From the NCBI GenBank assembly GCA_014526335.1, contig JACTAT010000051.1:2828411-2892410 (forward strand): DNA of 64,000 bases, in the 5' to 3' direction. Shown piece after piece: positions 51,812-64,000 of the stretch. The translations under genes and the position numbers were made by a program. Each line of letters starts with the position of its first letter. Position 1 is the first letter of the stretch. The notes beneath the pieces were generated by a model that was given only the letters and a program-made list of their open reading frames with translations, was not told the DNA's origin and did no database searches. The stretch is from Chrysaora quinquecirrha (lineage: Eukaryota > Cnidaria > Scyphozoa > Semaeostomeae > Pelagiidae).

Positions 51812-54800
51812 ATGAGTGCTTCTATTCCTGATAGTAATGGATTTGGAAATGATTTCGAGACTTTGTACAACAGTTTGCCATATGGTATTGAGGAATCAAG
51901 TGCATACTTGCATCGAAATTTGTTCCCCCGACAGTTTTGCAAAGGAACATGGAAAGTACCAGAGGAAAACTTTGAGAAAGCCCTGAAGAACGTCGAACGA
52001 CTGATCGAAAGTGATTGGGGTCAAGCATTAGCAATGCCTTTTGCCTTTAGACGATATGCAAGCAAGGTACAGTACAGTAGGATTATTTTGCTGAAGGCTT
52101 TTACAATTTGAAACAGCAAATCCCGTCCCGCAACACTACAAAACCAGGTTTAAAGGGAATCGACAAGGCTAAGGCAGGCAGTGCATTTTAGAAATAGCCT
52201 ATTCAGTCATTTTGAAATTGAAAGCAAGTTAGTCACGGCAATGATTCTCTGCGCTCAGCACAATAGAGTCAGTTTATTGTCCATTGCCAGAATTCAGGAG
52301 TTTTGTTCGCGCGTTCGCTGACCAAAACGCTTAGCCAATGCGCGTGCTCAGTCTTTTTTCCATGGCTTTTCAGGCTTTTTCCTTTGGTTTTCCGGACTTT
52401 TTCCTTGGGTTTCCGTCTTTTTCCTTTGATTTTCAGTCTTTTTCCTTGGGTTTCCGTCTTTTTCCTTGGGTTTTAGGCTTTTTCCTTTGATTTTCAGTCT
52501 TTTCCTTGGATTTTCAGGCTTTTTCTTTTGGTTTTCAGGCTTTTTCCTTTGATTTTCATCCTTGGATTTTCAGGCTTTTTCTTTTGGTTTTCAGGCTTTT
52601 TTTGGTTTTCAGGCTTTTTCCTTTGATTTTCAGTCTTTTTTCTTGGGTTTCCCGTCTTTTTCCTTGGGTTTTCAGGCTTTTTCCTTTGATTTTCAGTCTT
52701 TTTCCATGGGTTACCCCAACCTCGTTCCCAGGGCTATTTTGAAAGAAATACATGCCTGAATAGCCCGGGGAACGAGGTTGGGGTTACCCGTCTTTTCCCT
52801 TGGGTTTTCAGGCTTTTCCTTTGATTTTCAGTCTCTTTCATTGGGCTTCCAGTCTCTTTCCTTTGATTTTCAATCTTTTTCCTCGGATTTAAGTCTCTTT
52901 CCTTGGATTTTCAGTCTTTTTGCTTGGATTTTCAGTCTTTTTCATATTCCGTGTTAAATTTTTCTTGGAATTTTCTATATCAAAGCCAATTCAACTTGGT
53001 CTGCGATTTGAGCACTGTAGTCTGAATTATTGTAGTCTGAATTATTGTAGTCTGTAGTAGTCTGAATTACAGCCAATTAAATGTAGGAATTTAAAGACTG
53101 TAGTCGGTAATAAGGCGGAAAAATGAAGACTTGAGATAGCTTTCTGCTCCAGCGTGCGAGACGTTAAGCGACGGTTCCAGCGGGAACAAAATAGATGCCG
53201 GCTTACCACCGCAATTCAAGTTGGAAACCTGCGAGATGACCGAAAGGCCTTCATTGCGAGGGGGCGGCAATAAGGCACCTTAGAGAAAAGATTCTGAGAT
53301 AGCAACGATGATTCCGAAACATTTAGTATTTATAGGTCAAAAAGTGTTCAGTCACTTCAATCAACGCCTTTTTGATTCCTAGGTATTCAAAGATCTCCAA
53401 AACTATCCAAAAAGTATCTCCGCCGCTCCGATTAGTATGGTGGAGAAGTCTTGAACATATTGGAGGGACACCAAGAAGCGAGGAAGGGTACACAGTGACC
53501 CTGGAGGAAGCACAGGCGATATGTAAAAGAGCTGGGAAGGATTTCACATATTTTTTCCTTTCTCATCGATGGGAGACAAGACAGCATCCAGATCCTCAAG
53601 GGTATAAAAGCAGAATATGCGTTTCGTACGGGGAGAAGAGAACACGCACAAGATTCAACAGGGAAGTATTTTTCTGGATTGATTACGCTTGTGTTGACCA
53701 AGAAAACATAGCCCCATTTGTAGCAGCATTACCATTAGTATAGTATAAGTATAATAATTATTTACTGTTAGTGCTACGATAGTGATACTTCACTAATTCA
53801 TACTAACATTGAGCAACCTCAGAGATTGCATTGGCTATGACTTATTGCAATATGAGCAAGCGCATTTATTGTTTAGAAACCAATTTTTCGTAAAACTTTT
53901 AAACTGTTTTATATTTTGGGCTGATTTAGTTTCAGCAGGAAGGGCGTTCCAGATTTTTGGTCCCTGGAAACATAAAGAATTTATACCGTAAGCGGTTGTT
54001 CTAACTTTTGGTATTTGTAGAGGGTTCGTTCTGCGGAGATCGTGGTCTACTCGCTTTGGTATAAAATAATCCCTCATAAATACAGGATTAAGATTATTTA
54101 AAGTCTTGTAGATTTCTAATGCTAGAAGCCTGATCGATTGAATATGGATGGTAGTTTCATTGCATTTTGTAAGCAAGATTTCATACGAGGAAGTATAGTC
54201 TGAGTATGCTAAGCGTAAAGCTCTTTCATTTATTTTTTCAAGTTTATCTTGGCAACTCTTGTTACATAGCATCCATATCAATGGGCAATAGTTAAAATGA
54301 CATAGTATGAAAGAATTAATGATTATCTTTTTTTCTTTATCACCCATGTATTTCGCAATACGTTTGAGTGAGTTGAGCTGTTTAGCTGCTTTCTTGCAGA
54401 TTTTGTCAATATGAGAATCAAACTTTAAGTTTTCATCCAATTCAACTCCAAGGAGTGTAACAGTACTGTCTACTTTTATGCTAAAATTAGGATCAATTTC
54501 AAATTCATCTATATTTCTATCTTTATTACCAATAGTAATTGCCTGAAATTTAGATGGATTTGCAGTCATTCATTTTCTTTAAACCATTTAATGCAATTTT
54601 CGGTGTTTGATTTTATTAGATTTAATAATTCGCCAGTACTATTAGCAGTTATAGATATTGTATTATCATCCGCAAATTATATTGCTCCGGCTCTCAGCTT
54701 ATCATGGTCCCTTTTCACGAAGAGTATGAAGACCGAGGCTGGTGTTTGGTTGAGAGGCTAGCATATGCAGCGTTAAATGGTCCATTGCAATTTGTCTGTG

Positions 54801-55126
54801 GCATGAAATATGTTGATCATGCGAAACAGAAAAGGTGGAAGCAACAGCAAAGTTGCTTCACGTTTTTCACAGATCCATCTGGTCTGCATTATTCTTGGCT
54901 TAGGCCATTGGCCAACCCAGGTGAAGGTAAATTAGGCTATGAGACCGACAGACCGCTAATAAAGAATCTTACTGAGGTACTGCTTCGACAATGGGCTAAG
55001 ACCTGGGTTACTGGATCTACATGGCCACCTCCAGGCTCATTCGACATGTGCTCTACAACTGGTAAACGCCAGCCTGTGAAATGGGGTGTCACCACAGAGA
55101 ATGTTATACTCATAAGCAAACAATGA
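51812..55126 (+). CDS. Unfamiliar protein with HET/TIR-like FLSHRW and WIDYACVDQ motifs, LINE-interrupted
   Basis: Three coding parts are visible. Part 1 (51812 to about 52066, donor GTACAG) encodes a helical N-terminus beginning MSASIPDSNGFGNDFETLYN. Part 2 (53383 to about 53740, acceptor CCTAG) contains VWWRSLEHIGGTPR, EEAQAICKRAGKDF, FFLSHRWE, FFWIDYACVDQEN and ends at AALPL. Part 3 (about 54693-55126) contains FHEEYEDRGWCLVERLAYAA and stops at TGA. LSHRW followed by WID-CVDQ recalls the order LSYxWG then WIDxLCIxQ in HET domains, which belong to the wider TIR superfamily; this link is by pattern only. A LINE fragment lies between parts 2 and 3. Splicing at CCATTA|GTATAG and CTCAG|CTTATC would stay in frame but seems several residues short. 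The part 1 to part 2 frame is also uncertain: the strong AAG|GTACAG donor leads to a stop, whereas a donor 5 bases later keeps the frame open. It may be a functional gene with a LINE-filled intron or a recent pseudogene. Confidence 0.55.
52360..52945. repeat. CTTTTTCCTTGG/TTTTCAG minisatellite in the FLSHRW gene's first intron
   Basis: About 18 imperfect units of TTTTCAGGCTTTTTCCTTTG and GGGTTTCCGTCTTTTTCCTT (roughly 15-35 bases) run in tandem. Several frames stay open on both strands because of the repeat. A hairpin element interrupts it at 52708-52789. Confidence 0.88.
52708..52789. mobile_element. 82-bp hairpin element inserted in the minisatellite
   Basis: The left arm GGGTTACCCCAACCTCGTTC followed by CCAGGGCTATT pairs with the right arm starting AATAGCCCGGGG and ending GAGGTTGGGGTTACCC. 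The loop is about 20 bases. Flanking sequence resumes the satellite, so it looks like a small fold-back transposon or recent hairpin insertion. Confidence 0.8.
53745..54690 (-). mobile_element. 5'-truncated LINE with the C-terminal half of a reverse transcriptase
   Basis: The minus strand reads from the RT catalytic motif (FADDN) near 54680 through TANPSKFQAITIG, LLGVELDENLKFDSHIDKIC, NSFILCHFNYCPLIWM and NERALRLAYSDY, to a stop at 53835. These are typical of CR1/jockey-type non-LTR elements. One base is missing near 54570 (frame break between WFKENE and MTANPSK), and a stop precedes FADDN. The left edge carries an AT-rich tail. It lies between two coding parts of the FLSHRW gene, in opposite orientation. 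Confidence 0.88.
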
Positions 55127-55705
55127 AAAATAACGTCCGTTGAAGGATATCATGTCGAAGAAAACGAGCGAAAATTTCGAAAAAGAACATTTAAATAAAG
55201 AATTGTTTAGTAGGCTACGTTTTTTTGAAGTAATATTCTCAGTTGAAACAAATTTTATGATAACAAAAGTAGCAAAAAGTTACACATATCTGATCCTGTT
55301 GACATTTACAGCTCATTTGACTCCAAAATAAGGGAATTTTTAGGAACAATCTTGGCCCTTTCGGGACTTGGGATCGCAAGGGCGATCTGCTTTCTGCAAT
55401 GAACCCCAAAGAAAGAAAACAAACCAAGCAGCATACGCCTGCGCAGCATTGCCTCCGCATCAACTAAACTTCGACCATTCCATTCAAGCATGTCTGAGTT
55501 TTCAGGTGGTACCAGCAAAGAGTCAAATGGTGAATAAACCGGTCTTTGATTCTAAATCTCAGTAATCTATATTGGCATGCTATTATCAGAGAATTTCTCA
55601 TGAACAAACGATCATAGGATAGTAAAATTACTAATAAAAATGTCGTAAAACTTGGACATAACAGAATAAGAACTTCGAGGAGGTATATTGGGAAATTTAG
55701 CAAAA
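55127..55705. other. Spacer between the FLSHRW and Kelch genes
   Basis: About 580 bases between the TGA of one plus-strand gene and the ATG of the next. Open frames here carry no recognisable domain. It should hold the 3' UTR of one gene and the promoter of the other. Confidence 0.5.
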
Positions 55706-58700
55706 ATGGATTGTTTTGTACACATAGATCAGTGCTCGTTTGAAGACGCTTTCTCGCAGCTGACCCAATTCCAGTTAAACGGAGATTTCTGTGACGTTAC
55801 ACTTAAAATTGGCGATCAAAATGACGTTATTTTTCGAGCACATAGAGTTATACTCGCTTCTAGAAGCATCTATTTCTATACAATGTTTGCAAGCAATCTT
55901 TTAGAAAGCAAAGAGGACGAAATTACGCTAAACGGTGTGACGATAAACGCGTTTAGAGAGCTTATGTCGTATGCGTATACGGGGAAGATCAAAATACGAC
56001 CGGAGATTATCGAAGAACTTTTAGAAGCTGCTCACATGTTCCAGTTTGAGAGCGTTCAAGATGCTTGCTTCGAATTTTTACGTAACAACATTGACTGTGG
56101 TAATTGCATTGGCATTGCATACCTAGCAGAGAAATACCACTGCAAAAAGCACAACATGATGCCGAGGAGTACTCAAGACAGAACTTCAGAGCAGTGTCAA
56201 AAACTAAGGAGTTTCTCGAGTTAGATCTTGATCAAGTGTTACAGTTGGTTTCAAATGACGAGCTGAACGTGACCCATGAAAGCGAGGTTTACAATGCTAT
56301 AACCAGATGGGTCAGACATAAAGAAAAGTCAAGAAGTCGCTTTTTTGGTCAATTATTAGGCTGTCTTAGAATCCCATCACTCACAAGGAAATTTCTCATT
56401 GATATTTTGGCAAAAGAGGACATGATTATGGCCAACCCAGATTGTAGGAAATTCCTTTTATCAGCATTAGATTACCATTTAGTTCCAGAAAGAAGGGAAC
56501 AAAATCAGGCGCTTACAACAAACACGAGAGATTCGGTTGTGAAGAAAATTTTAGTTATCGGAGGAGAAAGTAGGTGTTTGAGTTTTATCTTCGAAACTTA
56601 GCTTTAGAAAAGCTAGATGTACGTCCGGAATGTATCACTTTTTATCAGCCCAAATCCCTTCATATTGGTCTATCAATTGAATTTCCCGTAGACCACATTA
56701 GTTCCAAAAAAACATAAGGCTAAACTTTTCGCAAATTTAATAAACGGGGGTCCTAATAAGGTCCAAGGGTGGCGGAAATTTAATAAACGTAGTTTAATCT
56801 TTTCACAAGTGAAATTTTTTCTTCCAAAATTAATAAACGGGGGGGTCCTAATAAGGTCCATGGGGGTGGGGGGAAAAACTCAAAATTAATAAACGGGGGG
56901 CATGTTTATTTGGCACCTTAGAGTAGGGCCGTCACTTGTTTCTTGACGGAAGGGTATACGAAGCATGAATTCAACGTCTAACGCTGCGATGACGTGGCTG
57001 GATGAGGCACGGAAAATTCTGCCACTCTCCTCGTTCTTTAAAAGACGAGTTTGACGAGTTTGACATTGGTGATAATCGGTCCCACAATGACAATTGCCAG
57101 TCAGACTTGCTCATCACTTGGCCATTTAAGCATAATCGGTATGTCAAGTCAACTTCTTTTTAACCTTGCAGATCGCTCTGGGATACTCAAAACAGTCGAG
57201 TGCTACGATGTCAGCAAATACTACTGGGAAACTAAAACATCTATGCCACAAGGAAGGAAATTTGCATCAGCAACGTTGCTTGATGGTATGATATATGTAG
57301 CTGGTGGAATAGGGCAAGATAGAGTGGACCTTGATACAGTTGATAGATATGATCCAACTACAGATCAATGGAAAAGTGTTGCTGAGCTGCATGACTGTAA
57401 AGGTAAAGCCGCGAAGAATCTTAAGCCGCGGCTACACTTGCGTTTTTTAGCCTGCCTGTTCTGGCGACGCGATTGGTCAGAAACATTCGTGATAATTTAG
57501 GGACAATGTAGGGACAAGAGTAATTTGGAATTGGGGACATTTTAGGGACTAGATATACAGTTGACACTAAAGCGGTAAGAAAATAATTTGTCCACAAAGT
57601 TTAGGGGCAAATTAGGGACAATTTAGTGTTAAAATAGGGACAATTGTGATTTAGGGTCATTTGGCCTAAATTTATGGACGATGGGTTTTGCAGTGGACAC
57701 TCCTGAAAATGCTCTTTTCTGAAAAATCTTGAGGTGGCTGAACACACGGCGACAAAAAAGCTGCAACAGAATCTCTGCGACAATCAACTAGCGCCATATA
57801 AGAAGAATGAGTCCTAGAAAATTTCAAGGAAAACGCGCGAAACAATACAATGTGTTGCGTCGCCAATGCAAAAAACCGGCTACACGCTTGGACATTATTG
57901 GCGACAAGAAAGAACTTGCCGCGAAAAGTTCAACCAAATCATTGTTATTCGACCGTGTTTCCTCCGATCGCAGTACATTTTGTTCGAAAATATATCCCTG
58001 GCTACATGTGCGACTATTAGTTTTTACGGTTGCGGCGACAATTTCTTAACATGTCCTGTCGCAATTTCAAGCAAAACATTGAAAGTGTCGCGTTGCCGCG
58101 CGGCTTCAGAACGATTCAAAATTGAAAATATACACAGACTAGCGTTAACCCCTCTAAACTAAGCTTAATAATTCCATCTCTTCATAGGTGCAGTTTCCTT
58201 GGTCGTCCTTGAAGGCTGGCTGTACGCGCTAGGCGGATCTCAGGGCGGCTCCGCATTGAAAACAGTGGAAAGATATGACCCTGTACTGGATGAATGGACA
58301 CACGTGCAACCAATGCGATTCCCACGAAGCCATTTCGGCACTGCAGCATATGCAGGTAAATTACATGCAGTAGGGGGTATTGTGGTATAAGCGAGATAGA
58401 GCATTGCGAAGTATATGACCCTGCAGTCAACAGATGGAAAGACATGGCTGATTTAAATAAAGCAAGGATGAACCATAGTGTTGTTGTTCACAGTGATAGA
58501 ATATTCGCCATTGGTGGACAAAGCCCGAATTGCATGTTGGACTCAATCGAGAAATACAACTCTGGACTCAATATGTGGCTTATTATCAAGCATACCCTTG
58601 ACCCGAGGTCTGGGGCAGGTGTTGCCTTGGTAGCGACAGGAAATGACGACAGCACTATGTTTATAGTTGGAGGACTGGATACTAATCATATCTGTCACAA

Positions 58701-58800
58701 TTCAGTGAAAAATCTGAATCTGAATTCGATTGATTATAATATAACGAACAGTATTGGGATGCTAGAGCCTCGTGCATACGCTTCTGTAGTAACATTTTAA
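55706..58800 (+). CDS. BTB-BACK-Kelch protein (KLHL family)
   Basis: KLHL proteins are usually substrate adaptors of Cullin-3 ubiquitin ligases: BTB binds CUL3 and the Kelch propeller binds the substrate. Exons are 55706-56569, 57172-57402 and 58188-58800, and both introns are phase 1. Exon 1 encodes the BTB domain (FCDVTLKIGD, FRAHRVILASRS, YTGKIKI) and BACK domain (LDQVLQLVSNDELNV, ESEVYNAITRWVRH). Exons 2-3 encode Kelch repeats with GG pairs and spaced Tyr/Trp: DGMIYVAGG, VDRYDPTTDQW, GWLYALGG, VERYDPVLDEW, CEVYDPAVNRW, RIFAIGG. Two frame breaks occur, at an A5 run (56144-56148) and a G5 run (58373-58377). Adding one base to each gives a 569-residue protein whose intron phases all fit, close to the usual KLHL length. 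The start is the ATG at 55706 before DCFVHIDQCSFEDAF. The overlapping AATAAA at 58799-58804 starts inside the TAA stop codon. I cannot say which KLHL it is. Confidence 0.93.
56726..56905. repeat. Tandem AATAAACGGGGG repeat in Kelch intron 1
   Basis: At least four copies of TTAATAAACG followed by G runs and CCTAATAAGGTCCA occur. The intron contains no other feature I recognise. A plus-strand frame at 57051-57171 merely leads into exon 2. Confidence 0.75.
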
Positions 58801-58804
58801 TAAA
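58799..58804 (+). terminator. Polyadenylation signal overlapping the Kelch stop codon
   Basis: AATAAA uses the last two bases of the TAA stop codon. If used, the 3' UTR would be only about 10-30 bases. Another signal further downstream could be used instead. Confidence 0.4.
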
Positions 58805-58978
58805 AACAAACAGTGGAAGAGTATAGAAGATGTAGCTGGTATTTTTAGCAATGCCTGAAATACCTATAATGCCTGTAATTAATGAGCCGGGGACATTTGA
58901 GCATTTCAAGGCAAGGCGAACTGTGGAAAGTTTGTAGAACTTAAGTGAGTAGAGAAGTTTTTGAGTTGTACAAAACTT

Positions 58979-59204
58979 CAGAATTGCGATAAACAGTGGA
59001 AACATTTTCAGGTATAATTAAAAGTTTGTTCGTCTCACATTCTTCAGAGTATGAACGTCAGAAACAGACCCAAACAGTAAACTAAGGCGGAATTTATACC
59101 CAGATGCGGCACGGTCTGTTTCTGACGTTCATACTCTGAGGAGTGTCAGACGAAAGAAGATTTTAAGTATGCCTGAAAATTTTCCGCTGTTTATCACAAT
59201 TCTG
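58979..59204. mobile_element. 226-bp fold-back element, full copy of the ATAAACAG family
   Basis: The left arm starts CAGAATTGCGATAAACAGTG and the right arm ends CTGTTTATCACAATTCTG. Arms of about 90 bases include AGAGTATGAACGTCAGAAAC and its inverse. It has no coding capacity. Related pieces lie at 2882-2990, 13370-13455 and 45072-45480. Confidence 0.88.
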
Positions 59205-59251
59205 AATAGAGAAACTTAAAAAATTAATAAACAAGCTTAAAACAAGTATTA

Positions 59252-59540
59252 GGCCCTGGTTTAAACAATCAAACATTGTTTGTCAAACATCTGAAACATG
59301 TTGTTCAAACAAAACGTCTGATTGTTGGCCACGTCGAAAACATTGCTCCTCAAACATTTTCCTTGAGAGAAACAAAAACAGAAAAAGTTTTCATTAACAT
59401 TTATAAGCAATTCTGCTTGTTGAGCAATGTTTGTGACATGGTCGAACAATGTTTCGTGGCGTGGCCAAACGGTTAAACACTGCTTGTAAAGCAAATCTCA
59501 AATGTTTGACCAACAATGTTTGATCGTTTGACCAGGTCGT
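59252..59540. mobile_element. Best-preserved MITE of the CAAACATTG family
   Basis: It starts GGCCCTGGTTTAAACAATCA followed by AACATTGTTTGTCAAACAT, and ends ATGTTTGACCAACAATGTTT followed by GATCGTTTGACCAGGTC. The inverted ends match over about 38 bases. The interior is built of further GTTTGAC palindromes. It has no coding capacity. Confidence 0.85.
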
Positions 59541-60568
59541 TGATGCGTAGAAACAGAAGTAGAAATTTACCAAGGAGAAATTGCCTTTTGTGTATATTTC
59601 CTCGTACAACTCCGTGTTGTTAGCAATAACGAAAACTCTTATATAAAAACAACTTACGAAAAAGCATATATATTATATCTACCCAGTTATGTTTGTACTT
59701 AAATTTACAACGTTATCAATGAATTATCATTCATTCATTGTTATCATTTACGTCTTTGTAACTGTGTTATCTATCTGCCTGGTACCCATGTAATATATAC
59801 ATACCGTCAAATGGCTACAACTTTATTTACAGTACCTTAGCTTTAAATTTAACATACAAGCTACAAGATAGTCCTTCAAGTTCAAGGGCCAAGAACAAAA
59901 ACGATTTTGACAATTTTGTTATTGCTTGAACTTATTTTGAATCTGCGATTTTCGTGAAACAAGTTTTCTTTCAACAAATAATTAGATTTTCATTAAATCA
60001 TTAGAAAGACTTTTCCTAGAAAAACAGTGATTTCAAATTTCAAGCATTTTACTAAACCTGAGGAAAATTTTGGCCTAAATTGAGAGTCGAAAAGTTTTCT
60101 ATTTTCAGGTAAAGGTTTTAGTAAAGGAAAGTTAGTACTTTTCTCGAAGCTGTTGTATTGTACTTGCGCTAGGCCATATCATCAAATGGTTTTCATCGAG
60201 ATGAAGGTTGCTATTAAGAAAAGAACTTGGGCGATATAAAATTCTTAAAATTACCCTCACTCCCCAGAATATTTTTTCATTTGTTTTGTTGATTTGATGC
60301 CTAGATCTATCTTATTGCAGATTTGTAGTTTTGGGTATGACATGATGCGTATTTAGGGTGATGAGGGGAGCAGATTTCTCGCCCAGATATACTGGTGCCC
60401 CTTCTCATCCTCTCCATCATCATGCACAGTTACATGCAGGCTACAAAAGGAATGAAGTTATCCCTAAGCATGAAATTTCCGTAGCATTAAAAAGCAAAAT
60501 CGGTCAATTATTTCACTCACCAGTCTGTCTCTGCCAGCATATTAAGTTAGGTTAAACTTTACCTCGAA

Positions 60569-64000
<3,432 letters not shown>

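Larger units (their letters stand above)
58801..60568. other. Intergenic region between convergent genes
   Basis: This spacer separates the plus-strand Kelch gene from the minus-strand gene at the right edge. It holds a fold-back element (58979-59204) and a MITE (59252-59540). From 59,550 to 60,568 I see only AT-rich sequence without a supported gene. Confidence 0.55.

Noticed and set aside
52506..52759. Phe-rich plus-strand frames
   Set aside because: Translations of the CTTTTTCC satellite.
55140..55331. Short plus-strand frame after the FLSHRW gene
   Set aside because: No similarity or splice link to either neighbour.

Overview
This window is animal nuclear DNA. Genes are split into many short exons with GT-AG introns, there are two eukaryotic nuclear-type tRNA genes, and MITEs, LINE fragments, SINE-like pieces and microsatellites fill the introns and spacers. 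The proteins (SPRTN, RALGAPB, ABCC10, a BTB-Kelch protein) and the repeat style (G-rich-ended MITEs, AATAAACG and AACCTCGTTCCC repeats) suggest a cnidarian, probably a coral-like anthozoan. That placement is inference. No CRISPR array, operon, prophage or other prokaryotic system is present.

Layout. 1-10,105: repeat-rich spacer with no convincing gene. 10,106-14,405 (-): SPRTN, the DNA-protein crosslink metalloprotease, including an 8-codon microexon and a C-terminal UBZ4 finger. 15,475-30,406 (-): RALGAPB, 21 exons found, with two stretches of the conserved protein not found. 31,569-50,858 (-): a complete 30-exon ABCC10 (MRP7) transporter of 1,576 residues whose exon phases all agree. 51,298: tRNA-Arg(ACG). 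51,812-55,126 (+): an unfamiliar gene with FLSHRW and WIDYACVDQ motifs resembling HET/TIR-superfamily proteins, carrying a LINE fragment between its last two coding parts. 55,706-58,800 (+): a BTB-BACK-Kelch gene, probably a Cullin-3 adaptor. 60,569 to the right edge (-): the 3' part of a conserved-looking gene I do not recognise. tRNA-Pro(TGG) lies at 20,345 inside a RALGAPB intron.

Main observations. Apparent frameshifts in four genes are almost all one-base losses in homopolymer runs, and intron phases support restoring the frame, so sequence error is likelier than gene death; one is a one-base gain. RALGAPB contains a diverged, shortened tandem copy of two exons at the point where about 120 conserved residues are missing, which suggests a collapsed or badly joined assembly there or an old partial duplication. 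ABCC10 has a GC-AG intron and a perfect 33-copy pentanucleotide array starting at a splice donor. An 86-bp hairpin, identical apart from one 5-base insertion, sits in an ABCC10 intron. The genes look like independent housekeeping or signalling genes that share a neighbourhood, not a coordinated cluster.
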